Source: Streptomyces poriferorum
GTDB taxonomy: Bacteria; Actinomycetota; Actinomycetes; Streptomycetales; Streptomycetaceae
Length of the DNA stretch: 40,515 bases
NCBI RefSeq assembly: GCF_019399235.1
Contig: NZ_JAELVH010000029.1
Location: 1 to 40,515, forward strand
Direction of reading: 5' to 3'
The translations under genes were made by a program, and so were the position numbers. Under the pieces are notes generated by a model. That model was not told where the DNA came from, made no database searches, and worked only from the letters and a program-made list of their open reading frames with translations. Position 1 is the first letter of the stretch. Every line of letters starts with the position of its first letter. Shown here one piece after another: positions 31,955 to 39,396 of this stretch.

Positions 31955-33543
31955 GCGGGAACCATCAGACCCTGGCGCTCCTGCTGTTCAGCGCCTTCAT
32001 CGCCGTCACCCTCGGCATCACGACCTGGGTCAGCCGCAACCGCCAGGGATCGGCCGAGGAGTTCTACGCGGGCGGCCGGCTGTTCTCCCCCATGGAGAAC
32101 GGTTTCGCCATCGCCGGCGACTACATGTCCGCCGCCTCATTCCTCGGCATCTCCGGGGTGATCGCCCTCTACGGCTACGACGGCATGCTCTACTCGGTCG
32201 GCTTCCTGGTCGCCTGGCTCGTCGTGCTGCTGCTCGTCGCGGAACTCGTCCGCAACTGCGGCCGGTTCACCCTCGCCGACGTGGTGGCGGCCCGCATGGC
32301 GGAGCGTCCGGTCCGGATCGCGGCGGGCACGTCGTCCGTGACCGTCTCCGTGCTCTACCTGGTGGCCCAGATGGTGGGGGCGGGCAGCCTTGTCGCACTG
32401 CTCCTCGGCGGGACGAGCGGCGCCGCACGGTCCTGGACGGTCATCGGTGTCGGGGCGCTCATGGTGGTTTACGTGTCGCTCGGCGGGATGCGCGCCACCA
32501 CGTGGATCCAGATCGTCAAGGCCGTACTGCTGATGGCGGGCACCGTGGTCCTCACCGCGCTGGTCCTGGTCCACTTCCACGGAAACTTCAACGAGTTGCT
32601 CAACTCAGCCGCCGACCGCAGCGGGAACGGCAGGGAGTTCCTCTCGCCCGGGCTGCGTTACGGCGGAAGCTGGACGGCGCGCGTCGACTTCATCAGCCTG
32701 GGGCTGGCCCTGGTGCTCGGTACGGCGGGCCTTCCGCACATCCTGTCCCGCTTCTACACCGTGCCCACGGCCCGTGCGGCCCGGCGGTCCGTCGTCTGGT
32801 CCATCGGCCTCATCGGCGGCTTCTACCTGATGACGATCGTGCTCGGGTTCGGAGCGGCGGCCCTGGTCGGCTCCGCAGAGGTACGGGAGTCGAATCCGGC
32901 CGGCAACACGGCCGTTCCGCTGCTGGCCCTGGTCCTCGGCGGCGGTGAGGGCTCGACGGGGGGAACGATTCTGTTCGCGGTGGTCGCCGCCGTCGCCTTC
33001 GCGACCATCCTCGCCGTCGTCGCCGGTATCACCCTCGCCTCGTCCGCTTCCGTCGCCCACGACCTCTACGCCTCCCTCAGGCGACCGGGGTCCCGGCAGT
33101 ACAGCGAGGTCGCCGTGGCCCGCGTCGCAGCGGCCGGGATCGGGCTGGCCGCCATCGGGCTGGGGCTGCTCGCCCAGGACCTCAACGTGGCCTTCCTGGT
33201 GGGCCTGGCCTTCGCGGTCGCCGCATCGGCGAACCTGCCGGTACTGCTCTTCTCGCTGTTCTGGCGGAAGTTCACCACGCGCGGGGCGGTCTGGTCGGTC
33301 TACGGCGGTCTGCTTCCCGCCGTCGCGCTCGTCCTGATCTCCCCGGTCGTCTCGGGCAGCCCCACCTCTCTGTTTCCTGGAGTGGACTTCCAGCTGTTCC
33401 CGCTGGAGAACCCCGGGCTCGTCTCCATCCCGCTGGGTTTCCTGGCAGGCTGGATCGGCACGGTCACCTCGACCGAGCCGCCCGACGAGGCCAAGCACGC
33501 GGAGACCGAGGTACGTGCGCTGACGGGAGCGGGCGCGGTGTGA
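31951..33543 (+). CDS. ActP-like sodium:solute (acetate-type) symporter
   Basis: A 530-residue member of the sodium:solute symporter family with about 13 membrane helices. Family segments include EEFYAGGRLFSPMENGFAIA, DYMSAASFLGISGVIALYGYDG and GLPHILSRFYTVP near residue 255, plus TILAVVAGITLASSASVAHD. With an upstream DUF485 partner it resembles acetate/glycolate permeases, so uptake of a short monocarboxylate is likely; the exact substrate is not shown by sequence. The TTG at 31951 overlaps the DUF485 stop in a TTGA unit, with GGGGG just upstream, implying translational coupling. The C-terminus continues into a GC-rich repeat tract with no further gene. Confidence 0.9.
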   Translation: MSGNHQTLALLLFSAFIAVTLGITTWVSRNRQGSAEEFYAGGRLFSPMENGFAIAGDYMSAASFLGISGVIALYGYDGMLYSVGFLVAWLVVLLLVAELVRNCGRFTLADVVAARMAERPVRIAAGTSSVTVSVLYLVAQMVGAGSLVALLLGGTSGAARSWTVIGVGALMVVYVSLGGMRATTWIQIVKAVLLMAGTVVLTALVLVHFHGNFNELLNSAADRSGNGREFLSPGLRYGGSWTARVDFISLGLALVLGTAGLPHILSRFYTVPTARAARRSVVWSIGLIGGFYLMTIVLGFGAAALVGSAEVRESNPAGNTAVPLLALVLGGGEGSTGGTILFAVVAAVAFATILAVVAGITLASSASVAHDLYASLRRPGSRQYSEVAVARVAAAGIGLAAIGLGLLAQDLNVAFLVGLAFAVAASANLPVLLFSLFWRKFTTRGAVWSVYGGLLPAVALVLISPVVSGSPTSLFPGVDFQLFPLENPGLVSIPLGFLAGWIGTVTSTEPPDEAKHAETEVRALTGAGAV

Positions 33544-33639
33544 CCGGGCGGGGCTGGACCGTGCTGGTCCCGGACCGGGGGGACCGGACCGGGACTGGAC
33601 CGGGCTGGGCACCGGACCGGACCGGGCGGGGCTGGACCG
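33542..33639. repeat. GGACCGG-rich repeat tract
   Basis: A 20-bp sequence (GACCGGGCGGGGCTGGACCG) occurs at 33542-33561 and 33620-33639, and the bases between are further copies of the GGACCGG word. It separates two convergent genes. Confidence 0.8.
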
Positions 33640-33657
33640 GGGCTCAGGCCTCCGGCA

Positions 33658-34020
33658 TCACCAGGTCGTCGCGAGCCACACCGCCCCTGCGGCCAGCGCG
33701 ATCAGGGCGGCGTTGAGACCGGTCTCCTTGGCCTCGCCCCGGGACAGGTGCAGGGCGCCCGCCAGTACCTGGAGCACGAGCAGGCCGAGTGCCGCCATCA
33801 AAGCGAGGACGGGCGCGATGCCCGTGAGCGGCGGCAGCACCAGACCGGCCGCACCAAGAATCTCGACGGTTCCGATGACCCGGACCAGCCCCATCGGAAC
33901 CGTGTCCACCCAGCCCATCATGGGCGCCAGCTGCTCCTGGCTTTGGACGGCCTTCTTGCCACCCGCGTACAGATAGAAGGCCGCCAGGACACCTGCGACG
34001 ATCCAGTAGGCGATTTCCAT
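33658..34020 (-). CDS. DoxX-family membrane protein
   Basis: A 120-residue protein with four membrane helices (AYWIVAGVLAAFYLYAG; GLVRVIGTVEILGAAGLVLP; APVLALMAALGLLVLQVLAGAL; ALIALAAGAVWLATTW), the DoxX/DoxX-like topology. Members act in quinone or thiol redox processes. GGAGGAC precedes the ATG at 34020. It is divergent from an HxlR regulator across about 105 bp, a pairing known from quinone- and diamide-responsive systems (such as CatD with YodB/CatR). Confidence 0.87.
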   Translation of the reverse strand: MEIAYWIVAGVLAAFYLYAGGKKAVQSQEQLAPMMGWVDTVPMGLVRVIGTVEILGAAGLVLPPLTGIAPVLALMAALGLLVLQVLAGALHLSRGEAKETGLNAALIALAAGAVWLATTW

Positions 34021-34038
34021 GCTCGTCCTCCGTCATGG

Positions 34039-34108
34039 TTACGATGCGTAAGTAAGCACATGATCGGTGACTATCGGAACGCTTACAAAAGGCACACGGG
34101 TGTGCCTT
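34039..34108. promoter_or_regulatory. Operator-like palindromes between doxX and hxlR genes
   Basis: TTACG-ATG-CGTAA (34039-34051), GTAAGC (34052-34057) mirrored by GCTTAC (34081-34086), and a perfect 20-bp palindrome with 9-bp arms, AAGGCACACGGGTGTGCCTT (34089-34108). They cover the likely promoters of both genes. Confidence 0.65.
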
Positions 34109-34125
34109 GCGAACAGGGGACGACG

Positions 34126-34509
34126 ATGTCGAAGTACCGCCACAGCTGCCTCATCCGTGGCGACGGAGGCCGGGCGATCCGCGGCATCCTGGACCGCATC
34201 GGCGACAAATGGACCCTGCTGGTGGTGGCCACCCTCGACGGTGAACGCATGCGCTTCACCGAGCTCCAGCAGCGCATTCCCGGCATCTCGCAGCGCATGC
34301 TCACCCGCACCGTCCGGCACCTGGAGCGCGACGGCCTCGTGTCCCGCACGGTGTTCCCCGAGGTCCCGCCGCGAGTCGAGTACGAACTCACCGCGAGGGG
34401 GCGCACCCTGATCGAGCCCGCTGTGAAACTGGCCGAGTGGGCCGTCGACAACAACCCCGGCATCGAGCTGAGCCAGACGACCTACGACTCGGAGCACCCC
34501 AAGGCATAG
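34126..34509 (+). CDS. HxlR-family transcriptional regulator
   Basis: A 127-residue winged-helix protein. MSKYRHSCLIRGDGGRAIRG places a cysteine at residue 8, the position of the redox-sensing cysteine in YodB/HypR-type regulators. ILDRIGDKWTLLVVATL is the family helix, and ISQRMLTRTVRHLERDGLVSR the recognition segment, followed by the wing VEYELTARG. AGGGGA (34115-34120) is 5 nt before the ATG. It probably controls itself and the divergent DoxX gene through the palindromes between them, in response to thiol or quinone stress (inference). Only 16 bp separate its stop from the convergent response regulator. Confidence 0.9.
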   Translation: MSKYRHSCLIRGDGGRAIRGILDRIGDKWTLLVVATLDGERMRFTELQQRIPGISQRMLTRTVRHLERDGLVSRTVFPEVPPRVEYELTARGRTLIEPAVKLAEWAVDNNPGIELSQTTYDSEHPKA

Positions 34510-34525
34510 CGCCCGGGCGCCACGG

Positions 34526-35209
34526 TCACCGGCCGCCGCCGGCGACCCACGCGTAGCGGTGTTCGGGGCGCCCGGTCTCCCCGTACCGCAGGGTCAGCCG
34601 GACGCGGCCCGACCGTTCCAGGAGTTTCAGATAGCGCTGGGCCGTCTGCCGGCTCATCCCGGCGCTCTCCGCGATCTCCTGGGCGGAGAGCGGGCCGTCG
34701 GCGCCGCGCAGTGCCTGGCGGACGAGCTCGGCCGTCGTGGCCGAGTGCCCCTTGGGCAGATCGGGCTCGCCCGCCGTCCACAGGGCGCCGAAGAGCCGGT
34801 CCACCTCGCCCTGCTCGGCCTCGCCGCCGCTGTCCAGGGAGCGGCGCAGCGCGGCGTAGGCCTCCAGCTTCGTCCGCAGCCCCGCATACGTGAACGGCTT
34901 CACCAGATACTGCAGGGCGCCCTGGCGCATGGCTTCCTGCACGGTGGCGACATCGCGAGCCGCGGTCACCATGATCACGTCGGTGCGGTGACCGAGGCTG
35001 CGCAGTTCCCGCACCACGGCCAGGCCGGTCCGGTCGGGCATGTAGTGGTCCAGCAGGATCAGATCGACCGGGCGCTCCTCGACCGCGGCAAGGGCGTCGG
35101 CGGCGGTGTGCGCCTGGGCTGCCACCCGGAAGCCGGGCACCTTCGAGACGTAGGCCGCATTGATCCGCGCGACACGGACGTCGTCGTCCACGACCAGGAC
35201 CTCGATCAC
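34526..35209 (-). CDS. CitB/DpiA-type response regulator
   Basis: A 227-residue regulator. The receiver domain (1-120) has Asp8-Asp10, phosphoacceptor Asp54 (LILLDHYMP) and the lysine of YLVKPFTY. The C-terminal domain is not LuxR-type but an HTH, LSAQEIAESAGMSRQTAQRY at about residues 175-195, typical of CitB/DcuR regulators of citrate and C4-dicarboxylate systems. The GTG at 35209 overlaps the kinase stop by 4 nt (GTGA), so the two are translated together. Likely targets are carboxylate transport or metabolism genes; the nearby LacI and citrate synthase genes are candidates by position only. Confidence 0.92.
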   Translation of the reverse strand: MIEVLVVDDDVRVARINAAYVSKVPGFRVAAQAHTAADALAAVEERPVDLILLDHYMPDRTGLAVVRELRSLGHRTDVIMVTAARDVATVQEAMRQGALQYLVKPFTYAGLRTKLEAYAALRRSLDSGGEAEQGEVDRLFGALWTAGEPDLPKGHSATTAELVRQALRGADGPLSAQEIAESAGMSRQTAQRYLKLLERSGRVRLTLRYGETGRPEHRYAWVAGGGR

Positions 35210-36873
35210 TGCGCCGCTCCCGCCTTGTCGGATTCCGTTTCGGTCATGGCCTCGGGAAGGACGACGGCGAATACGGCGCCGCCTTCGTCCGCCGCGTCCA
35301 CCGCCACGCTGCCGCCCTGCCGCTCGGCCAGCCGCCGCACCAGGGCGAGTCCGAGGCCGCGCTTGCCGTGCGCCGGAATCTCCTTGGTCGACCAGCCCTC
35401 GGTGAAGATCGTTTCGCGCTGATCCGGCGGGACGCCTGGGCCGCTGTCGCGGACCCACAGCATCACCGTACGGCCCTCGGCGTGCAGGCCCACCTCGATC
35501 AGGGCACCGGCCGTTCCTGCGGCCGCGTCCAGAGCGTTGTCGACCAGGTTGCCGACGATGGTCACCAGCCCGCGCGGGTCGACGAGCCGGTCCGGAAGCA
35601 GGCTGTCCGGTGCCGTGCGCAGGGCCACGCCGCGCTCGGCGGCGACCGTGGCCTTGCCCACCAGCAGCGCGGCGAGGAGCGGGTCGCGGACCTTCTCGGT
35701 GATCTGTTCCGCGGTGGCCCGGTGGACGCCGACCACCTCGGTGACGAACTCCCTCGCGTCCTCGTGCAGCTCGAGCTCCAGCAGGCCGAGGAGCGTGTGC
35801 AGGCGGTTGGCGTGCTCGTGGTCCTGGGCGCGCAGGGCGTCGATCAGCCCGCGGGTGGAGTCGAGCTCGCGGCCGAGGTGTTCGAGCTCGGTGCGGTCGC
35901 GGAGGGTGACGACGGCTCCTCCGTCGGCTGTCGGCATCCGGTTGGCGAGCAGCACCCTGCTGCCGCGCACGGTCAGCAGATCCTCGCCGGACACGTCGCC
36001 GGCCAGCACATCGGCGGTCCGCCCGGTGCCGAACACCTCGGCCAGCGGACGGCCCGACGCCTCTGGCCCGACCCCGAGCAGCCGCTGCGCCTCGTCGTTC
36101 AGCAGCCGGACACGGCCGCCGCGGTCGAGCGCGACCACTCCTTCCCGGATGCCGTGCAGCATGGCCTCGCGCTCCGTCAGCAGCGCGGCGATATCGGAGA
36201 AGGCGAGGTCATGGGTCTGCCGTTGCAGGCGCCTGGAGATCAGGTAGGCGGCGAGAGCACCCACGGCCAGAGCCCCGCCCGCGTAGGCGAACAAGCCGGG
36301 AATCGCCGCGAGGAGCCGGGCCCGGACGCTGTCGTACGCGATCCCCACGGAGACCGCACCCGCGATGTGCCCGGACCGGTCGCGCAGCGGAACCTTCCCC
36401 CGGGCCGAGCGTCCGAGCGTGCCGCTGTCGATCTCCATCACGTCCTGGCCCGCGAGCGCCTGGCCGGGGTCGGTGGAGACGGTCCGCCCGATCCGGGACC
36501 GGTCTGGATGCGACCAGCGCACCCCGCGGCGGTCCATCACGACGACGTACTCGGCGTCCGTGGCACGCCTGATCCGCTCCGCCGCGGTCTGGACGGCACC
36601 GCCCGGCGCCGGGGCCGTGGTGAGCAGCGCCTCGGCGATCTGCGGCTGGGCGGCCGTGCTCTGCGCGATGGACAGGGCCCGGCGCATCGCCTGATCGTCG
36701 AGTTGTGCGCTGAGGGGTGCCAGAAAGAGACCGGTGGCGAGTACGGTGACGCCGGTGGCGATGGCCAGCTGCATCATCAGCACCTGCGAGAAGACCCGCT
36801 GGGGCCAGCCGAGCCGGCGCGGCCTTCTGGCCGTGGGCGGTGGGGCGCTCATCGTATGAACGGTAGAGGGCAT
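35206..36873 (-). CDS. CitA/DcuS-type sensor histidine kinase
   Basis: A 555-residue kinase. Helix 1 (VLMMQLAIATGVTVLATGLFL) and helix 2 (FAYAGGALAVGALAAYLIS, about residue 205) enclose a roughly 150-residue extracytoplasmic sensor with RATDAEYVVVMDRRGVRWSHPDRSR-like PAS/CACHE features. A cytosolic PAS domain (EGVVALDRGGRVRLLNDEA) follows. The phosphoacceptor helix is the SpoOB-like RAQDHEHANRLHTLLGLLEL with His352, and the ATPase has IVGNLVDNALDAA, VRDSGPGVP and KRGLGLALVRRLAERQGG. This is the CitA family that senses citrate or dicarboxylates. Starts at 36873 (weak GGAAAG) and 36852 (TACCGT 7 nt upstream) are both possible. Confidence 0.92.
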   Translation of the reverse strand: MPSTVHTMSAPPPTARRPRRLGWPQRVFSQVLMMQLAIATGVTVLATGLFLAPLSAQLDDQAMRRALSIAQSTAAQPQIAEALLTTAPAPGGAVQTAAERIRRATDAEYVVVMDRRGVRWSHPDRSRIGRTVSTDPGQALAGQDVMEIDSGTLGRSARGKVPLRDRSGHIAGAVSVGIAYDSVRARLLAAIPGLFAYAGGALAVGALAAYLISRRLQRQTHDLAFSDIAALLTEREAMLHGIREGVVALDRGGRVRLLNDEAQRLLGVGPEASGRPLAEVFGTGRTADVLAGDVSGEDLLTVRGSRVLLANRMPTADGGAVVTLRDRTELEHLGRELDSTRGLIDALRAQDHEHANRLHTLLGLLELELHEDAREFVTEVVGVHRATAEQITEKVRDPLLAALLVGKATVAAERGVALRTAPDSLLPDRLVDPRGLVTIVGNLVDNALDAAAGTAGALIEVGLHAEGRTVMLWVRDSGPGVPPDQRETIFTEGWSTKEIPAHGKRGLGLALVRRLAERQGGSVAVDAADEGGAVFAVVLPEAMTETESDKAGAAQ

Positions 36874-36911
36874 TCCGGTGCTTTCCGAAATTCGTCTCGT
36901 TTCCCGATCCA

Positions 36912-36947
36912 CGCAATCGGCTTGCGCTTCTTGCGCTAATCTTGCGC
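36912..36947 (+). promoter_or_regulatory. Operator-like repeats and leaderless promoter of the LacI gene
   Basis: CGCAA-TCGGC-TTGCG (36912-36926) is a perfect inverted repeat. TTGCGC recurs at 36922, 36931 and 36942. The -10 hexamer TAATCT (36937-36942) ends 7 nt before the ATG at 36950, and no ribosome-binding site is present. Confidence 0.55.
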
Positions 36948-36949
36948 AC

Positions 36950-37969
36950 ATGACGCGACGACTTGCTCAGGTGGCACAGAAGGTTGGAGTCAGCGAGGCC
37001 ACGGTCAGCCGGGTGCTCAACGGCAAGCCGGGCGTTTCCGACGCCACGCGGCAGGCTGTCCTGTCCGCCCTGGACGTCCTCGGCTACGAGCGCCCGACCC
37101 AGCTGCGCGGCGAACGGGCCCGCCTGGTGGGGCTGGTCCTGCCCGAGCTGCAGAACCCGATCTTCCCGGCCTTCGCCGAGGTGGTGGGCGGTGCCCTCGC
37201 CCAGCAGGGCCTGACCCCGGTGCTGTGCACCCAGACCAAGGGCGGGGTCTCCGAGGCGGACTACGTGGAGCTGCTTCTCCAGCAGCAGGTCTCGGGCGTG
37301 GTCTTCGCCGGTGGCCTCTATGCCCAGGCCGACGCCCCGCACGACCACTACAAGGTGCTGGCCGACCGCAAGATCCCCGTCGTACTGATCAACGCGGCCA
37401 TCGCCCATCTCGGCTTCCCCTGCGTCTCCTGCGACGACTCCGTGGCCGTCGAGCAGGCCTGGCGTCATCTGGTCTCGCTGGGTCACGAGCGCATCGGTCT
37501 GGTGCTCGGCCCCTCGGACCACATGCCCTCGCAGCGCAAGCTGACCGCCGCCCGGGCGCTTGCCGAGGCCTCCGGCGCGGCCATCCCGGACGAGTGGGTG
37601 GCCAGGGCGATGTTCTCGCTGGAGGGCGGCCAGGCGGCCGCCATGCGGCTGCTGGATCAGGGCGTCACCGGGTTCATCTGCGCCAGCGACCCGCTCGCCC
37701 TGGGCGCGGTCCGGGCGGCCCGCCGCCGGGGCCTCTCGGTGCCCGAGGACGTCTCCGTCGTGGGCTACGACGACTCGGCGTTCATGAACTGCACCGAGCC
37801 GCCGCTCACCACCGTGCGTCAGCCGATCGAGGCCATGGGGCGGGCCGCCGTCGAACTGCTCTCGGTGCAGATCGGAGGCCGTACGGTGCCGTCCGACGAG
37901 CTGCTCTTCGAGCCGGAACTGGTGGTGCGGGGCTCGACGGCCCAGCCCCCGCGCAGCGCTTCCCGCTGA
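36950..37969 (+). CDS. LacI-family transcriptional regulator
   Basis: A 339-residue regulator. The N-terminal HTH is RLAQVAQKVGVSEATVSRVL with the hinge helix segment TRQAVLSALDVLGYERPT. The periplasmic-binding-protein-like core (about 58-335) includes GLVLPELQNPIFPAFAEVV, FAGGLYAQAD, LGHERIGLVLGP, GFICASDPLALGAVRAARRRG and SVVGYDDSAFMNCTEPPLTTVRQP. Such cores bind sugars or related metabolites; the ligand is unknown. The ATG at 36950 is supported by a TAATCT hexamer 7 nt upstream (leaderless) and by the HTH starting at residue 2. It diverges from the CitA-type kinase across 76 bp and converges with a citrate synthase gene (29 bp apart). Confidence 0.95.
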   Translation: MTRRLAQVAQKVGVSEATVSRVLNGKPGVSDATRQAVLSALDVLGYERPTQLRGERARLVGLVLPELQNPIFPAFAEVVGGALAQQGLTPVLCTQTKGGVSEADYVELLLQQQVSGVVFAGGLYAQADAPHDHYKVLADRKIPVVLINAAIAHLGFPCVSCDDSVAVEQAWRHLVSLGHERIGLVLGPSDHMPSQRKLTAARALAEASGAAIPDEWVARAMFSLEGGQAAAMRLLDQGVTGFICASDPLALGAVRAARRRGLSVPEDVSVVGYDDSAFMNCTEPPLTTVRQPIEAMGRAAVELLSVQIGGRTVPSDELLFEPELVVRGSTAQPPRSASR

Positions 37970-37998
37970 GCGTCGAGAATTTACACCGTGGACATCGT

Positions 37999-39288
37999 CT
38001 ATTGCGAACCGGGCGCATGGCCGCTGGGAAGCGGCTGGGGCGGCCGGGGGCCGGTGTACTGACCGCTGGGGCGCATCCGCAGCGGACGCTCCCCGTACTC
38101 CTCCAGGGCGTGCGCGATCCAGCCCGCCGTGCGGGAGATCGCGAACACCGTCTCGCCCGCCTCCACAGCCATGCCCGAGGAGACGGACAGGACGGCGAGC
38201 GCCAGATCGACATTGGCGTGCAGGGGCGTGTGCCGGGTGGTCGTGGCGACGACGTCACGGGCGGCAGCCAGGGCGGGCGCGGCCCGCGGGACCTCGGCGA
38301 GCAGTGCGAACAAGGTGCGGGCCCGGGGGTCCTCGCCGGCGTAGAGCCGGTGGCCGAGTCCTGGGACCCGGCGTCCGCTGCGCAGATGGTCCGCGACCAC
38401 CGGAGCCGCCCCGCCCCGCTCCAGGACCTCGGTCAGCATGCGGTGTGCCAGCCCGCTCGCGGCGCCGTGCAGAGGACCCTCCAGCACCCCGAGCCCCGCC
38501 GAGACCACGGCGTACGGATGCGCACGGGCGGAGGCGGCGACCCGCGCTGCCAGGGTGGAGGCGGCCAGATCGTGGTCGATCAGCAGCCCCAGAGCGGTGT
38601 CCAGCACCGCCAGTGACGCCTCGTCGGCCGGGCGGCCGGTGAGTTTCGGCCAGAGTTGACGTGCGAGACCGGGGCGCGCGGCAGCTTCCGACGCCTCCCC
38701 GGCAACCGTCGGCAGCGCGGCGGCCAGGGTCGGGATCAGGCTTCGGGCGCCGCCGAGCACCGCCTCGCGCGACAGGTCGAAACGGAGCGGGTCGGCCGCC
38801 GCCGCCGCGACGACCGCCACCCGCAGCCGGTCGGTCGCGCCGCAGTGCGCGGGCAGCGCGCCGACTGCCCGGCGGGCCGCGGCGAGTGTCTCGGCCGGCG
38901 CCGTGAAACGCATGCCGGGTCGCAGTTCCCCGGTCCAGAGCCACTCCGCGACCTCCTCGTACGTGTGCCGCCGGGCCAGCTCCGTGGCGTCCACGCCCCG
39001 GAAGAAGTACTGGTCGCTCCCGATGAGTGTGATGCCGGTGGGGAAGGACAGCGCGCCGGCCGCCGCGGTGGGTTCCCTGCGGCCCGTACGGCGGGCCAGG
39101 GCGTCGACCTCCGCCGCGTCGAACGTGCTGCCACGCCCGCCCGGGGCGCGGTTGCTGGTGAGCTGCCCCCGGCTCACGTACGCGTACACCGTCTCGGGCT
39201 TCACGCCCAGGCGCTCGGCCGTCTCCCGCGTGGTGAGCCGCTGTGCCGAGGGCTCGGTGAAGCCGGCCGCACCTGCTTGATCCGTCAT
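37999..39288 (-). CDS. Citrate synthase-like enzyme with an N-terminal HTH domain
   Basis: A 429-residue protein (from ATG 39288). Residues 15-70 form a MerR/excisionase-type HTH (RLTTRETAERLGVKPETVYAYV, then STFDAAEVDALARR). The rest is a citrate synthase fold with the active-site histidines in GPLHGAASG and VPGLGHRLYAG and the catalytic aspartate in HANVDLALAV. It could condense acetyl-CoA or another acyl-CoA with oxaloacetate. A fused HTH suggests DNA binding and possibly metabolite-linked regulation. ATG 39288 follows TACGGT by 7 nt; ATG 39306 (MDTVDT) is the alternative. It diverges from a second citrate synthase across about 110 bp full of AATCAA elements. Confidence 0.88.
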   Translation of the reverse strand: MTDQAGAAGFTEPSAQRLTTRETAERLGVKPETVYAYVSRGQLTSNRAPGGRGSTFDAAEVDALARRTGRREPTAAAGALSFPTGITLIGSDQYFFRGVDATELARRHTYEEVAEWLWTGELRPGMRFTAPAETLAAARRAVGALPAHCGATDRLRVAVVAAAAADPLRFDLSREAVLGGARSLIPTLAAALPTVAGEASEAAARPGLARQLWPKLTGRPADEASLAVLDTALGLLIDHDLAASTLAARVAASARAHPYAVVSAGLGVLEGPLHGAASGLAHRMLTEVLERGGAAPVVADHLRSGRRVPGLGHRLYAGEDPRARTLFALLAEVPRAAPALAAARDVVATTTRHTPLHANVDLALAVLSVSSGMAVEAGETVFAISRTAGWIAHALEEYGERPLRMRPSGQYTGPRPPQPLPSGHAPGSQ

Positions 39289-39306
39289 GGTGTCCACCGT
39301 ATCCAT

Positions 39307-39361
39307 ATTGATTCAATCAACATTGACAGATCTTCAGTCAAGCATGGACAGTCGAATCAAT
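39307..39361. promoter_or_regulatory. Cluster of AATCAA-type inverted repeats between the citrate synthase genes
   Basis: TTGATTCAATCAA (39308-39320) is a 13-bp palindrome. TTGAC-N9-GTCAA spans 39323-39341. ATTGATTC (39307-39314) is mirrored by GAATCAAT (39354-39361). The cluster lies where both divergent promoters should be and is a candidate target for the HTH of the minus-strand protein. Confidence 0.65.
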
Positions 39362-39396
39362 GTCAGCCGCAAACCGGAATGTCCATGGAGGAAGCA

